This document shows, one piece after another, positions 33,666 through 45,050 of a stretch of 64,000 nucleotides of DNA. The position numbers and the translations under genes were made by a program. The notes beneath the pieces were generated by a model. It did no database searches and was not told the origin of the DNA. It saw only the letters and a list, made by a program, of their open reading frames with translations. The stretch covers positions 33,249-97,248 of the forward strand of contig NZ_QLYR01000011.1 of NCBI RefSeq assembly GCF_003268275.1, written 5' to 3'. Position 1 is the first letter of the stretch. Every line of letters starts with the position of its first letter. The DNA comes from Hydrogeniiclostridium mannosilyticum (GTDB lineage: Bacteria; Bacillota; Clostridia; Oscillospirales; Acutalibacteraceae).

Positions 33666-33711
33666 AAAACACAAAAACAGGTCCTCTCCTTTGGTGAAAA
33701 AGACCTGTTTT
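33666..33711 (-). terminator. Terminator of the pyruvate:ferredoxin oxidoreductase gene
   Basis: 10-bp stem AAAACAGGTC/GACCTGTTTT (33674-33683 with 33702-33711); on the minus strand it is followed by TTTTGTGTTTT. Confidence 0.85.
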
Positions 33712-33739
33712 CGCTATGCTGGTAAATAATGGAGGTTAT

Positions 33740-37294
<3,555 letters not shown>

Positions 37295-37381
37295 TCTAAA
37301 TATGTTCCTCCTTTTAAGGATAATCAATGAATGAGCTTCCAGTGAAAATGCACAGATTGACACATTTTTCACTTTCAATAA

Positions 37382-37410
37382 ATTCTATCATTTTTCAGGC
37401 GTTCTGTAAA
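37382..37410 (-). promoter_or_regulatory. Promoter of the PFOR gene
   Basis: Minus strand: TTTACA (37410-37405) and TAGAAT (37387-37382), 17-bp spacing, with a leader of about 80 nt. Confidence 0.8.
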
Positions 37411-37643
37411 GATGCAAAGGGATTTTTATTTGTAATTTCACGGTTATTTTCTGCCCCTACACGGGGCCGGGCGGCCGCGAGCCCATCCGTTTTGGCTTAA
37501 AGCGTGATATTTACTCAAATTTACTTTAATGAATGGAAATTTCCGGCTTTTTTGCCGGTAGGGTCCGTCCTGCGGGGCCAGGCTCGCTCCTGCGAAGCTT
37601 TTTGGCGCTTGCAAGAAAACCTTTTTATACGATAAAATAAAAA

Positions 37644-37720
37644 GCAATGCATACCGGGGTGCGAAAACCACGCCGGGCAAACGGCGGCGGCGCCCAGCAC
37701 GGGCAGAAGGCCGCCATTGC
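37644..37720 (+). ncRNA. Three-way-junction leader RNA, unassigned
   Basis: Between a likely promoter and the CNNM gene, GCAATG (37644-37649) pairs with CATTGC (37715-37720) and encloses two arms. One is CCGGGGTG/CACGCCGG with loop CGAAAAC and one mismatch; the other is GGCGGC/GCCGCC with an inner GCCC/GGGC. The fold is multi-branched like a metabolite or ion aptamer, but it does not match the M-box, yybP-ykoY, fluoride, NiCo or c-di-GMP motifs that I know. A candidate only, since GC-rich sequence folds easily. Confidence 0.3.
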
Positions 37721-37798
37721 GCGGTTGCCGGGGGGAGGGGACCAGCCCTTTGGCAATATGTATCAAGAAAAATCAATAAATTGAAAGGGGTAAACCAA

Positions 37799-39292
37799 AT
37801 GCCTCCTGAACCTGAAGGCAACCTTATTACCGCGCTGCTTGGGGCGCAGGCCGTCCAGCCGGCCGCGGCAGCGCAGGCACAGGGAGAGACGGCGGGACTG
37901 ATGTCCGTATTATTGCTGATTATCCTTGTATTAGTCAACGGCTTTTTTGCCGCATCCGAAATCGCCGTCATCACCCTGAACGACAACAAGATCAGGAAAA
38001 TGGCGGAGGAGGGCAACAAAAAAGCAAAAAGAGTCCTGAAGCTGACACAGAACTCCAGCCGGTTCCTCTCGACCATCCAAATCGGCGTGACATTGGCGGG
38101 CTTTCTGACCTCAGCGTCGGCTGCGCAGAGCTATTCCGCCATGCTGACCGATTGGCTCATGCAATTTATTCCAGGCTCCCGGTCGGTAATCGATGGAGTA
38201 GCAACCGTTATTATTACGCTGATTCTGTCGTACTTTTCGCTGGTCTTCGGCGAATTGGTGCCGAAAAAAATCGCCATGCAGAAGGCCGAGGCGCTCAGCT
38301 TCCGGTTTGTGGGAATATTGCAGGCTGTCAGCGTGATATTCCGGCCGTTTATCTCGTTGCTGACGGTCTCTACCAACCTGGTGCTGAAGCTCATCGGCAT
38401 CAATCCCGACGCTGCGGAGGAAACCGTCACGGAGGAGGAAATCCTCATGATGGTGGATGCCGGAGAGGAAAAGGGCGTGCTCGACGAGAGCGCCAAGGAT
38501 ATGATCTCCAATATCTTTGATTTCAACGATGCCACCGCGGTGGAAGCCATGACGCATCGGACGGATATTGCGGCGGTGGAGGACGATGCCTCTATTCAGG
38601 ATGTCGTCGACCTCTCAATTGCCGAGGGCTATTCCAGAATCCCTCTCTACCATGAGGATCTGGACAATATTCTGGGCATTATTTATGTAAAGGATCTGCT
38701 GAAATACGTCAGTACGGATTTGACGCCTGATGTTCCGCTTACGGCGATTATGCGCCCGGCTTTCTTTGTGCCTGAGAGCAAGAGCTGCGCCGACCTGTTT
38801 AAGGAAATGACCGAGCGCAAAACGCAGATTGCCATTATTGTGGATGAGTACGGCGGCACCGAGGGCCTGATTACTATGGAGGACCTGCTCGAATCCATTG
38901 TGGGCAATATTCAGGATGAATATGACCACGAGGAAGAGGAGATCCATCAGATGAGCGAGAACACCTATAAGGTGGACGGCAGCACGCCGATTGACGAAAT
39001 TGAGGATCTGACCGGCGTGACGCTGCCCGACAGCGAGTACGACACCATTGCGGGCCTGATGATGGAGCGCCTGGGCCGTGTGCCCGCTATTGGGGAGCAC
39101 CCCAATGTGAAAATCGGGCGGCTGAACCTGACCGTGCTTGAGGTTGAGGACAGGCGGATTTCCCGGATTATGATCGAGCGGGAGCCCTTACCGCCGCAGG
39201 ACCTGGAGGACACGGAGAAGGAAGCTAAAAAGGATAAGGAAAAAAAGAAGAAGGCGTCTGCCAAAGAAAAGGCGGATGCGCCGGCTGAATAA
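37799..39292 (+). CDS. CNNM/CorC-type transporter (hemolysin family, DUF21-CBS-CorC_HlyC)
   Basis: 497 residues. The DUF21/CNNM membrane domain covers about residues 30-200 with four helices and ends in VFGELVPKKIAMQKAEALS, the conserved cation-site region. The CBS pair (about 215-345) includes MTHRTDIAAVEDDASIQDVV and IVDEYGGTEGLITMEDLLE. The CorC_HlyC domain (about 360-450) is followed by a Lys-rich tail (KKDKEKKKKASAKEKAD). The family exports or balances magnesium, and some members act on other divalent ions. ATG 37799 follows AAAGGGG by 8 nt. A long folded leader suggests ligand or ion control of expression. Confidence 0.92.
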   Translation: MPPEPEGNLITALLGAQAVQPAAAAQAQGETAGLMSVLLLIILVLVNGFFAASEIAVITLNDNKIRKMAEEGNKKAKRVLKLTQNSSRFLSTIQIGVTLAGFLTSASAAQSYSAMLTDWLMQFIPGSRSVIDGVATVIITLILSYFSLVFGELVPKKIAMQKAEALSFRFVGILQAVSVIFRPFISLLTVSTNLVLKLIGINPDAAEETVTEEEILMMVDAGEEKGVLDESAKDMISNIFDFNDATAVEAMTHRTDIAAVEDDASIQDVVDLSIAEGYSRIPLYHEDLDNILGIIYVKDLLKYVSTDLTPDVPLTAIMRPAFFVPESKSCADLFKEMTERKTQIAIIVDEYGGTEGLITMEDLLESIVGNIQDEYDHEEEEIHQMSENTYKVDGSTPIDEIEDLTGVTLPDSEYDTIAGLMMERLGRVPAIGEHPNVKIGRLNLTVLEVEDRRISRIMIEREPLPPQDLEDTEKEAKKDKEKKKKASAKEKADAPAE

Positions 39293-39300
39293 AGGCCTCC

Positions 39301-39346
39301 GGCGGCGCCCTGCGGAAATGGAAGTCCGGCAGGGCGCTGCCTTTTT
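39301..39346 (+). terminator. Terminator of the CNNM gene
   Basis: 13-bp stem, GGCGGCGCCCTGC (39301-39313) with GCAGGGCGCTGCC (39329-39341), one G-T pair, then TTTTT. Confidence 0.9.
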
Positions 39347-39423
39347 CCCTTATGATTGCCTATTGATTTTATCAAATATTTATAGTATTGTTATGTACAG
39401 CGCCGTTTTGAACACCCCGGCGC

Positions 39424-39464
39424 GGTCAGTCGCAAACTCCTGACCTAAAATAAAACTACGGAGG
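39424..39464 (+). promoter_or_regulatory. preQ1-I riboswitch upstream of queT
   Basis: P1 stem GGTCAG/CTGACC (39424-39429 with 39440-39445) encloses loop TCGCAAACTC and is followed by the A-rich tail TAAAATAAAACTACGGAGG. Loop and tail closely resemble the Thermoanaerobacter tengcongensis class-I aptamer (UCGCAGUAAC loop, UUAACAAAACAAGG tail). The loop CTCC can pair with GGAG of the ribosome binding site (39460-39463), so ligand binding would block translation of queT 8 nt downstream. Confidence 0.85.
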
Positions 39465-39471
39465 AAAAAGA

Positions 39472-40002
39472 ATGAAAAGAAATACCCGCGTACGCTTTTT
39501 GACAGAGGCCGCCATGATTGCCGCCGGCTATACGGTGCTGACGCTGCTGGCAATGATGCTGAACCTGGCCTATGGCCCCGTGCAGTTCCGCTTTTCTGAG
39601 GCGCTGACGGTTCTGCCGGTTTTGACGCCGGCGGCGGTGCCTGGTCTTGCCGTCGGTTGCCTGCTCTCCAATTTATGGAGCAGTATGGGGGCGCTGGATA
39701 TTATTTTTGGTACGGCCGCTACCCTGCTGGCCGCGCTGACGACTTACATGGTGCGTAATATCCGCGTGAAGGGCATTCCGATTTTGGCGCCGCTGCCGCC
39801 GGTTCTGTTCAACGCCCTGATTGTCGGTGTGGAAATTACCATTGTGTCGCCAGGCGGCTTTGTGTTTCCGGCCTTCTTGGCGAACGCGCTCAGCGTGGGG
39901 CTGGGCGAGCTGGCTGTTTGCTATGTACTGGGCCTGCCGCTGCTTGTAGCGCTGGAAAAGGCCATGGGGGCCTATAAAAATGGGCGTGGCGTCTCCCATT
40001 AA
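39472..40002 (+). CDS. queT: QueT family preQ1/queuosine-precursor transporter
   Basis: 176-residue membrane protein with about five helices, the substrate-specific (S) subunit type of an energy-coupling-factor transporter. It starts MKRNTRVRFLTEAAMIAAGYTVLT, and the GPVQFRFSEALTVLPVLTP block (about 33-52) is the QueT hallmark. It imports a queuosine precursor such as preQ1 for tRNA modification. The preQ1-I riboswitch directly in front supports this strongly. The EcfA/EcfT energy module is not in the window and is presumably shared. Confidence 0.92.
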   Translation: MKRNTRVRFLTEAAMIAAGYTVLTLLAMMLNLAYGPVQFRFSEALTVLPVLTPAAVPGLAVGCLLSNLWSSMGALDIIFGTAATLLAALTTYMVRNIRVKGIPILAPLPPVLFNALIVGVEITIVSPGGFVFPAFLANALSVGLGELAVCYVLGLPLLVALEKAMGAYKNGRGVSH

Positions 40003-40048
40003 CCGTAAAGGGAAAATGACTGATTATTAATTTTAGAGGTGCTTTGGA

Positions 40049-41437
40049 GTGAGTGAAAGTCCGTCGTTAATGAAGCGTATCAAGGCCATGCCCCCCGTCA
40101 GGCTGATTGTTGTCAGCTTTTTTCTGATTATATTAGTGGGAACCCTGCTGCTGATGACCCCGGCGGCCGCGCGGGATGGCCGGGCAACCTCTTTTGTAGA
40201 CGCCCTGTTTACCGCAACATCTGCGACCTGCGTGACGGGCCTGGTGCCATTTGACACCTGGACGCATTGGAGTCTTTTCGGCCAGATCATCATCCTTGGC
40301 CTGATTCAAACAGGAGGGCTGGGCGTGGTAACCTTTACCACAGGCTTTACCATTTTGGTGCGCCGTAAGCTGGGCCTGCGGGATTTACAGCTTGCAACGG
40401 AGAATACGGCGGGAAATACGATTGATGTTATCCGCTTGGTACGGATGATTCTTGTTTTTACATTTTCGAGCGAGCTGATTGGGGCGGGCCTGCTGTCCAT
40501 TCGCTTTATTGGGGATTACGGCCCGCTGAGGGGCATATGGATTTCTGTTTTTGAAGCGGTGTCGGCCTATTGCAACGCAGGCTTTGACATCCTGGGCTTT
40601 CGCTGGAAGGATGGGAGCATGACGGGCTATGCGGACGACCCGCTGGTCTGCCTGACCATTGCGGGCCTAATTATCCTGGGCGGCCTCGGCTTTATCGTTA
40701 TCAATGATATTTACATCAAAAAGATCCAGCCGCGCTTGAAAAAAGAAACGAGGGGGCACCTGAACCTTCACTCCTCTATTGTTCTCAAGATGACGCTTTT
40801 TCTGCTTGTTTTGGGAACGGTTCTCTTTTTTGTTCTGGAATATGACAACACCCTTCAAGGGCATAACTTTTTTGAAAAGCTGAATATTTCCTTCTTCCAG
40901 TCCGCGAGCGCGCGGACTGCCGGGTTTGCCGCTGTGGATATGGGTCAAACGCATGATGTTACAAAGCTGTCTACCATATTCCTCATGTTCATCGGCGCGG
41001 CGCCCGCCTCTACAGGCGGCGGCTTGAAGGTGACGACGTTTATTATTCTGATTTCCACGGTGGTCAGCGTTATACGCGGCTATGACGACACCATTCTCAG
41101 TAAGCGCAGAATTGACAAGGCCATTGTTTACCGGGCCCTGACCATTTTAGGGCTGGCTTTTCTGGTGGTATTTGTCACCAGCGGCGTGATTATGGCTACG
41201 AACGGCCAGCATCCGGTTTCGGCAATCGACGCGCTGTTTGAGTCGGTTTCCGCTTTTGCTACCGTTGGGCTTACCGCCAATATGACGCAGTTTTTGAGCC
41301 CGGTTTCTAAAATTGCGCTTAGCTTCGCAATGTTTATCGGGCGCGTAGGCCCGGTGTCTCTGGGGCTGGCGCTGTCTACCCATAAAAACCATAAGAGCGG
41401 TGCGGTGCTGCCGGAGGGGAAGGTCATTGTCGGGTAA
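40049..41437 (+). CDS. ktrB: KtrB/TrkH-type potassium uptake channel
   Basis: 462 residues with four repeats of the M1-pore-M2 type. Selectivity-filter loops are visible as SATCVTGLVPFD, SAYCNAGFDILG, SARTAGFAAVD and SAFATVGLTANM, each with the conserved Gly. It moves potassium (with sodium) across the membrane and normally needs the cytosolic RCK subunit KtrA for gating. No ktrA is next to it. GTG 40049 lies 7-8 nt after AGAGGTG; the ATG at 40070 has no ribosome binding site. It begins 46 bp after queT but is functionally unrelated to it. Confidence 0.92.
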   Translation: MSESPSLMKRIKAMPPVRLIVVSFFLIILVGTLLLMTPAAARDGRATSFVDALFTATSATCVTGLVPFDTWTHWSLFGQIIILGLIQTGGLGVVTFTTGFTILVRRKLGLRDLQLATENTAGNTIDVIRLVRMILVFTFSSELIGAGLLSIRFIGDYGPLRGIWISVFEAVSAYCNAGFDILGFRWKDGSMTGYADDPLVCLTIAGLIILGGLGFIVINDIYIKKIQPRLKKETRGHLNLHSSIVLKMTLFLLVLGTVLFFVLEYDNTLQGHNFFEKLNISFFQSASARTAGFAAVDMGQTHDVTKLSTIFLMFIGAAPASTGGGLKVTTFIILISTVVSVIRGYDDTILSKRRIDKAIVYRALTILGLAFLVVFVTSGVIMATNGQHPVSAIDALFESVSAFATVGLTANMTQFLSPVSKIALSFAMFIGRVGPVSLGLALSTHKNHKSGAVLPEGKVIVG

Positions 41438-41465
41438 CCGGCTGAAGAATAACCGTGTGAAAAAA

Positions 41466-41505
41466 CGGAACGGTGCAGTTTATAGGCTACACCGTTCTGT
41501 TTTTA
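41466..41505 (+). terminator. Terminator after ktrB
   Basis: 10-bp stem CGGAACGGTG/CACCGTTCTG (41466-41475 with 41490-41499, one G-T pair), 14-nt loop, followed by TTTTTATG. Confidence 0.88.
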
Positions 41506-41599
41506 TGTTTTATAGAGAAGGAGCGGTACTGACAGAATTTTTTGGTAATATTGTAGAAAAATTTCATCGAATTTTTGGCGACAAATCTTTAAAAAGCCA

Positions 41600-41627
41600 T
41601 TGCATAACAAAAACGTTTCGTTATAAT
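41600..41627 (+). promoter_or_regulatory. Promoter of the rhamnosidase gene with LacI-type half-sites
   Basis: TTGCAT (41600-41605) and TATAAT (41622-41627), 16-bp spacer. The spacer contains AAACGTTT (41611-41618), the centre of many LacI-family operators, within a looser TAAC...GTTA frame, which would allow sugar-dependent repression. Confidence 0.65.
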
Positions 41628-41674
41628 TATGGGAGGAAACCCTTCAATAAGAGCTTTATTTGGGAGGAGTCAAG

Positions 41675-44200
41675 ATGAATTTTACCTTATATTGTGACAG
41701 CCTGGTCAACCCGATTATTGTTGACCGTGCGCCGCGCCTTTCCTGGAAGGTGGGAACCGACCCCGCGAGCGTGACCACCGGGGTGACGGGCGGCTTTGCG
41801 CAGACAGCTTATAAAATCTGCGTCGCAACCAGCAGGGAAAAGCTGGCTGCTGCCGACGTTTGGTGCAGCGGAGAGGTTTTGTCGGACCAAAGTGTGGACA
41901 TTGAGCTGCCGGCGGAGCTGAAGAGCTCGACCCGTTATTGGTGGAATGTGGCGGTTACGGATTCTACTGGCACCACACATACCTCAGAGGCGGATTGGTT
42001 TGAAACCGGCCTGCTGAACCCGGAGGACTGGAAGGCGCAGTGGATCAGCGCGGGCAGCCGTTATATTACAAACTGGGCCATGCAGTACCGGCGCGAGTTT
42101 TTAGTTTGCAGCGAGGTTGCCAAGGCTAAGGTGTACATCAGCGGGCTGGGCTTTTACGAGCTGACCATCAACGGCGAGAAGGTTGGCGACCATGTGCTCG
42201 ACCCTGGCATCACCGAGTTCCCGCAGAAGGTTTTTTATGTCGGTTATGACGTTACCAGCCAGATCAGGAACGGCGGCAACGCGTTGGGCGTAGTGCTTGG
42301 AGACGGCTGGTACCATCAGTCGCAGCTCATGGAGGGCGGCGGCATATATGGCGACCCCTGCCTGCTGTTACAGCTGGAGATCACCTATAAAAGCGGCGTG
42401 AAGCAATATATTGTTTCCGACGGCGGTTGGAAGACCTTCTATTCGCCGATCACCATGAACAACATCTATGTCGGCGAAACCTATGACGGCCGCATGGAGC
42501 AGCCCGGCTGGGACCTCTACGGCCATAGCGAGGACGGCTGGTTCTCCGTTGTGCCGGACAATGCACCCAAGGGCAAGCTGGTTCCGCAGCTGATGCCGCC
42601 GGTTCGCGTGACACAGGAGTTGAAGCCCGTGGCGCTGACAAAGCCGCAGGACGGCGTCTTTGTGTTCGACATGGGTAAAAATTCCGCCGGCTATGTGCGG
42701 CTGAAGATATCCGGCACACCCGGCAACGAGGTTGTGATGCGCTTCGGCGAGGCAGTCACAGAAGACGGTATGGTCGATGTGGACAGTACCGGCGTTTTCC
42801 ACATCCGCGGCGTACAGACCCTGCGTTATATCTTTGGTAAAACGGGCGAAATTGTATGGGAGCCGAAGTTTATCTATTTTGGTTTCCGCTATGTGGAGCT
42901 GACCGGCGCGCATGCGGATGTAACGGTGGAAACGCTGACCGGGCTGAAGGCGCACACAGACCTCGCACCCAAGGCTGACTTTGTCTGCGCAATGCCGGTT
43001 CTCAACCAAATGCAGGAGCTGTTCCGCAACACCTTTACCTCCAATATTCACAGCGTTCCGACAGACTGCCCGGCCCGTGAAAAATGCGGCTGGACCGGCG
43101 ACGCCAATATCATTGCGGATACCTCCATGGTGATGTGGGACGCTCAGCTGTTCTGGGACAAATATATCGACGACATTGTTACCGCCCACCGCGAGCATGG
43201 TATTTATAACAATATTGCTCCCGGCAAGCGCGGCTGCGGCGACACGGTACCCGCATGGGGCACCGCTATGCTCACGGTTCCGTGGAACTGCTACCAGGCC
43301 TATGGCTGCCGCTCTATTCTGGAAAAGTATTATGATGAGATGGCCGCCTATACAGCCTATATGGAGGCCAATACCACCGATTATATCTACAATGATCATC
43401 CGTATAAATTGGCGGACTGGTGCGCGCCTTACGGCTATGACCCGGCACAGCAGTATTTTGAGACCTCAACCGCCTATTATTATTATGGCCTCTGCATCAT
43501 GGCGCAGACCGCCCAGGTGCTCGGTAAGGCTGAAGACGAAAAACGTTACGCAGGCCTGGCGGCAAAGGTCAAGGAAGTCTTCCTCGCAAAATACTATGAC
43601 GCTGAGAACCATTGCTACGGTACGCAGACGCTGACCTCGTTCTGCGCAGAGCTCGGCCTCTATCCCGAGGGGGAAAAAGCGGCGATGGCGGCCTGGTGCG
43701 CACAGGATATCATCAACCATGATTATCATGTCACCTGCGGCCATATAGGACTGCGCTATATCTACAAATTTATGTCTGAGTTCGGCTACTATGAGGTGCT
43801 GGATAAAACGCTGAACAGCAGAACATATCCTTCTTTCGGCGCACAAATTGAGATGGGCGCCACCACCTTGTGGGAAAGCTTTACGCTTTCGACACACAAC
43901 CAGTCGCTGAACCATCCCTTCAAGGGCGCCTTCTCGCTCTGGTTCTATGAGGATGTCCTGGGCATTAAGAAGACGTCGCCGGGCTATAAAACCTTTACCG
44001 TCAAGCCGGTGGTAACGCCAATCGTCCCCTGGGCAAAGGGAGAGGTGGAAACCGTTTATGGTAAAATTTCTGTGGATTATAAGGTTGGCGGCCACTTCAA
44101 GGTAATGATCCCGGCGAATACGACAGCGGAGGTATATGTCCCGCATGAGGACGGCTCCTTCACAAAGCATACGCTGGCAAGCGGCTTTTACAGCCTTTAA
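41675..44200 (+). CDS. GH78 alpha-L-rhamnosidase
   Basis: 841 residues, no signal peptide, so intracellular. N-terminal beta-sandwich domains (to about residue 330) include APRLSW and the Bac_rhamnosid_N region YGDPCLLLQLEITYKSG. The (alpha/alpha)6 barrel starts near residue 440 and contains DCPAREKCGWTGDANI (about 465-480), with the acidic catalytic cluster of GH78, and later WESFTLSTHNQSLNHPFKG. A small C-terminal beta domain closes the chain. It releases L-rhamnose from plant glycosides or oligosaccharides. ATG 41675 follows GGGAGGAG. Rhamnulose-phosphate aldolase is encoded at 57.8 kb, giving the lower part of one catabolic route. Confidence 0.93.
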   Translation: MNFTLYCDSLVNPIIVDRAPRLSWKVGTDPASVTTGVTGGFAQTAYKICVATSREKLAAADVWCSGEVLSDQSVDIELPAELKSSTRYWWNVAVTDSTGTTHTSEADWFETGLLNPEDWKAQWISAGSRYITNWAMQYRREFLVCSEVAKAKVYISGLGFYELTINGEKVGDHVLDPGITEFPQKVFYVGYDVTSQIRNGGNALGVVLGDGWYHQSQLMEGGGIYGDPCLLLQLEITYKSGVKQYIVSDGGWKTFYSPITMNNIYVGETYDGRMEQPGWDLYGHSEDGWFSVVPDNAPKGKLVPQLMPPVRVTQELKPVALTKPQDGVFVFDMGKNSAGYVRLKISGTPGNEVVMRFGEAVTEDGMVDVDSTGVFHIRGVQTLRYIFGKTGEIVWEPKFIYFGFRYVELTGAHADVTVETLTGLKAHTDLAPKADFVCAMPVLNQMQELFRNTFTSNIHSVPTDCPAREKCGWTGDANIIADTSMVMWDAQLFWDKYIDDIVTAHREHGIYNNIAPGKRGCGDTVPAWGTAMLTVPWNCYQAYGCRSILEKYYDEMAAYTAYMEANTTDYIYNDHPYKLADWCAPYGYDPAQQYFETSTAYYYYGLCIMAQTAQVLGKAEDEKRYAGLAAKVKEVFLAKYYDAENHCYGTQTLTSFCAELGLYPEGEKAAMAAWCAQDIINHDYHVTCGHIGLRYIYKFMSEFGYYEVLDKTLNSRTYPSFGAQIEMGATTLWESFTLSTHNQSLNHPFKGAFSLWFYEDVLGIKKTSPGYKTFTVKPVVTPIVPWAKGEVETVYGKISVDYKVGGHFKVMIPANTTAEVYVPHEDGSFTKHTLASGFYSL

Positions 44201-44247
44201 GCGGTATTTGTAGCAGCGCTTGCAATTTTTATCCGTCTATTGTTTTT

Positions 44248-44282
44248 GGGTGCGGCATGGCTTTCATGTCCGCGCCCTTTTT
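44248..44282 (+). terminator. Terminator of the rhamnosidase gene
   Basis: 8-bp stem GGGTGCGG/CCGCGCCC (44248-44255 with 44270-44277, one T-G pair) followed by TTTTTG. Confidence 0.75.
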
Positions 44283-44452
44283 GATTTACTTCCGGCAGGC
44301 GGGCCATGTGTGCAGGGAGCGAAACGCCGGTTTATAGGCTTATGAATTTGGAAGACGCGGCGTAGTGAATGATTTTATCAAGGGGACAGCTCTCCGGTGA
44401 AGAAACCAGGGAGCTTTTGAAAGGCTGTAATTAAAATAGGAGGTTGTTGGCA

Positions 44453-44887
44453 ATGATTAGAAAAGCGGAAGAAAGAGATATTGGCGCTGTTGTAGAGCTG
44501 GCGCTTCAGCTGTGGCCCGGCCATGAGCGGGCGGAACTGGAAGCAGAAATAAACGGACTGCTCCAAACGCGCGAAGCTGCCTTCTTTTTGGCCTTTGAGG
44601 GCGGCGCGGCAGTGGGATTTGCGCAGTGCCAGCTGCGGCGCGATTATGTGGAGGGAACCTCCGAAAGCCCGGTAGGCTACCTGGAGGGGATTTTTGTTGA
44701 CGGTGGGGCGCGGGGAAAGGGCCTTGCCGCGCTGCTGCTGGAGGCCTGTGAGTGGTGGGCGCGGGCACAGGGCTGCCGGGAGTTTGCCAGCGACTGTGAG
44801 CTGGAAAATCATCAAAGCCTGGCTTTCCATAAGGCTTGCGGCTTTCAGGAGGCAAACCGGGTCGTTTGCTTTGTCAAGCGAATTTAG
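44453..44887 (+). CDS. GNAT acetyltransferase, AAC(6')-I-like
   Basis: 144 residues. The pattern is very close to chromosomal aminoglycoside 6'-N-acetyltransferases: MIRKAEERDIGAVVELALQLWP, RRDYVEGTSESPVGYLEGIFV (about 63-83), the acetyl-CoA loop GGARGKGLAALLLE, ASDCELENHQSLAFHKACGF and a final NRVVCFVKRI. These residues line the acceptor pocket in AAC(6')-Ig/-Iz-type enzymes. Resistance activity is inferred from family resemblance; some relatives act on other amines. ATG 44453 follows AGGAGGT by 8 nt. Single gene between two terminators. Confidence 0.82.
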   Translation: MIRKAEERDIGAVVELALQLWPGHERAELEAEINGLLQTREAAFFLAFEGGAAVGFAQCQLRRDYVEGTSESPVGYLEGIFVDGGARGKGLAALLLEACEWWARAQGCREFASDCELENHQSLAFHKACGFQEANRVVCFVKRI

Positions 44888-44906
44888 GGGTCAGGCCTGC
44901 AACCGC

Positions 44907-44952
44907 CAAAAGCCGTCCGTGCGTTTAAACGCATGGACGGCTTTTGCTTTTT
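44907..44952 (+). terminator. Terminator of the acetyltransferase gene
   Basis: 18-bp stem (44907-44924 with 44929-44946, one G-T pair) around loop TTAA, then CTTTTTTTG. Confidence 0.92.
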
Positions 44953-45050
44953 TGTTATGAGTGTTTTTTCAGCCGGTGCAGCAGGCCCAATGCAACGGCC
45001 GCTTTTGCGCCCGGGTTAGAGCTTTCCGCAATAGAGCAGGAACCCGGCGC

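Larger units (their letters stand above)
37295..37798. other. Divergent region, PFOR / CNNM gene, with a structured leader
   Basis: Holds the PFOR promoter on the minus strand, a possible plus promoter at 37609-37638 (TTGCAA and TAAAAT, 18 bp), and a long GC-rich leader for the CNNM-type gene listed separately. No coding sequence supported; the minus-strand open frames here lack any family match. Confidence 0.6.

Noticed and set aside
37360-37400. Rex operator near the PFOR promoter
   Set aside because: TTGAAAGTG...TGTCAA only loosely resembles TTGTGA-N-TCACAA; too many mismatches.
37600-37798. M-box, yybP-ykoY, fluoride, cobalamin or c-di-GMP riboswitch before the CNNM gene
   Set aside because: Short resemblances such as GGGCAAAC were seen, but the conserved cores and helix order of these classes are not met.
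42368-43399. 343-codon minus-strand frame opposite the rhamnosidase
   Set aside because: Antisense to conserved GH78 domains and lacks a ribosome binding site.
44453-44887. Acquired resistance cassette
   Set aside because: Base composition matches the neighbours, and there is no attC-like site, integrase or insertion sequence around the acetyltransferase gene.
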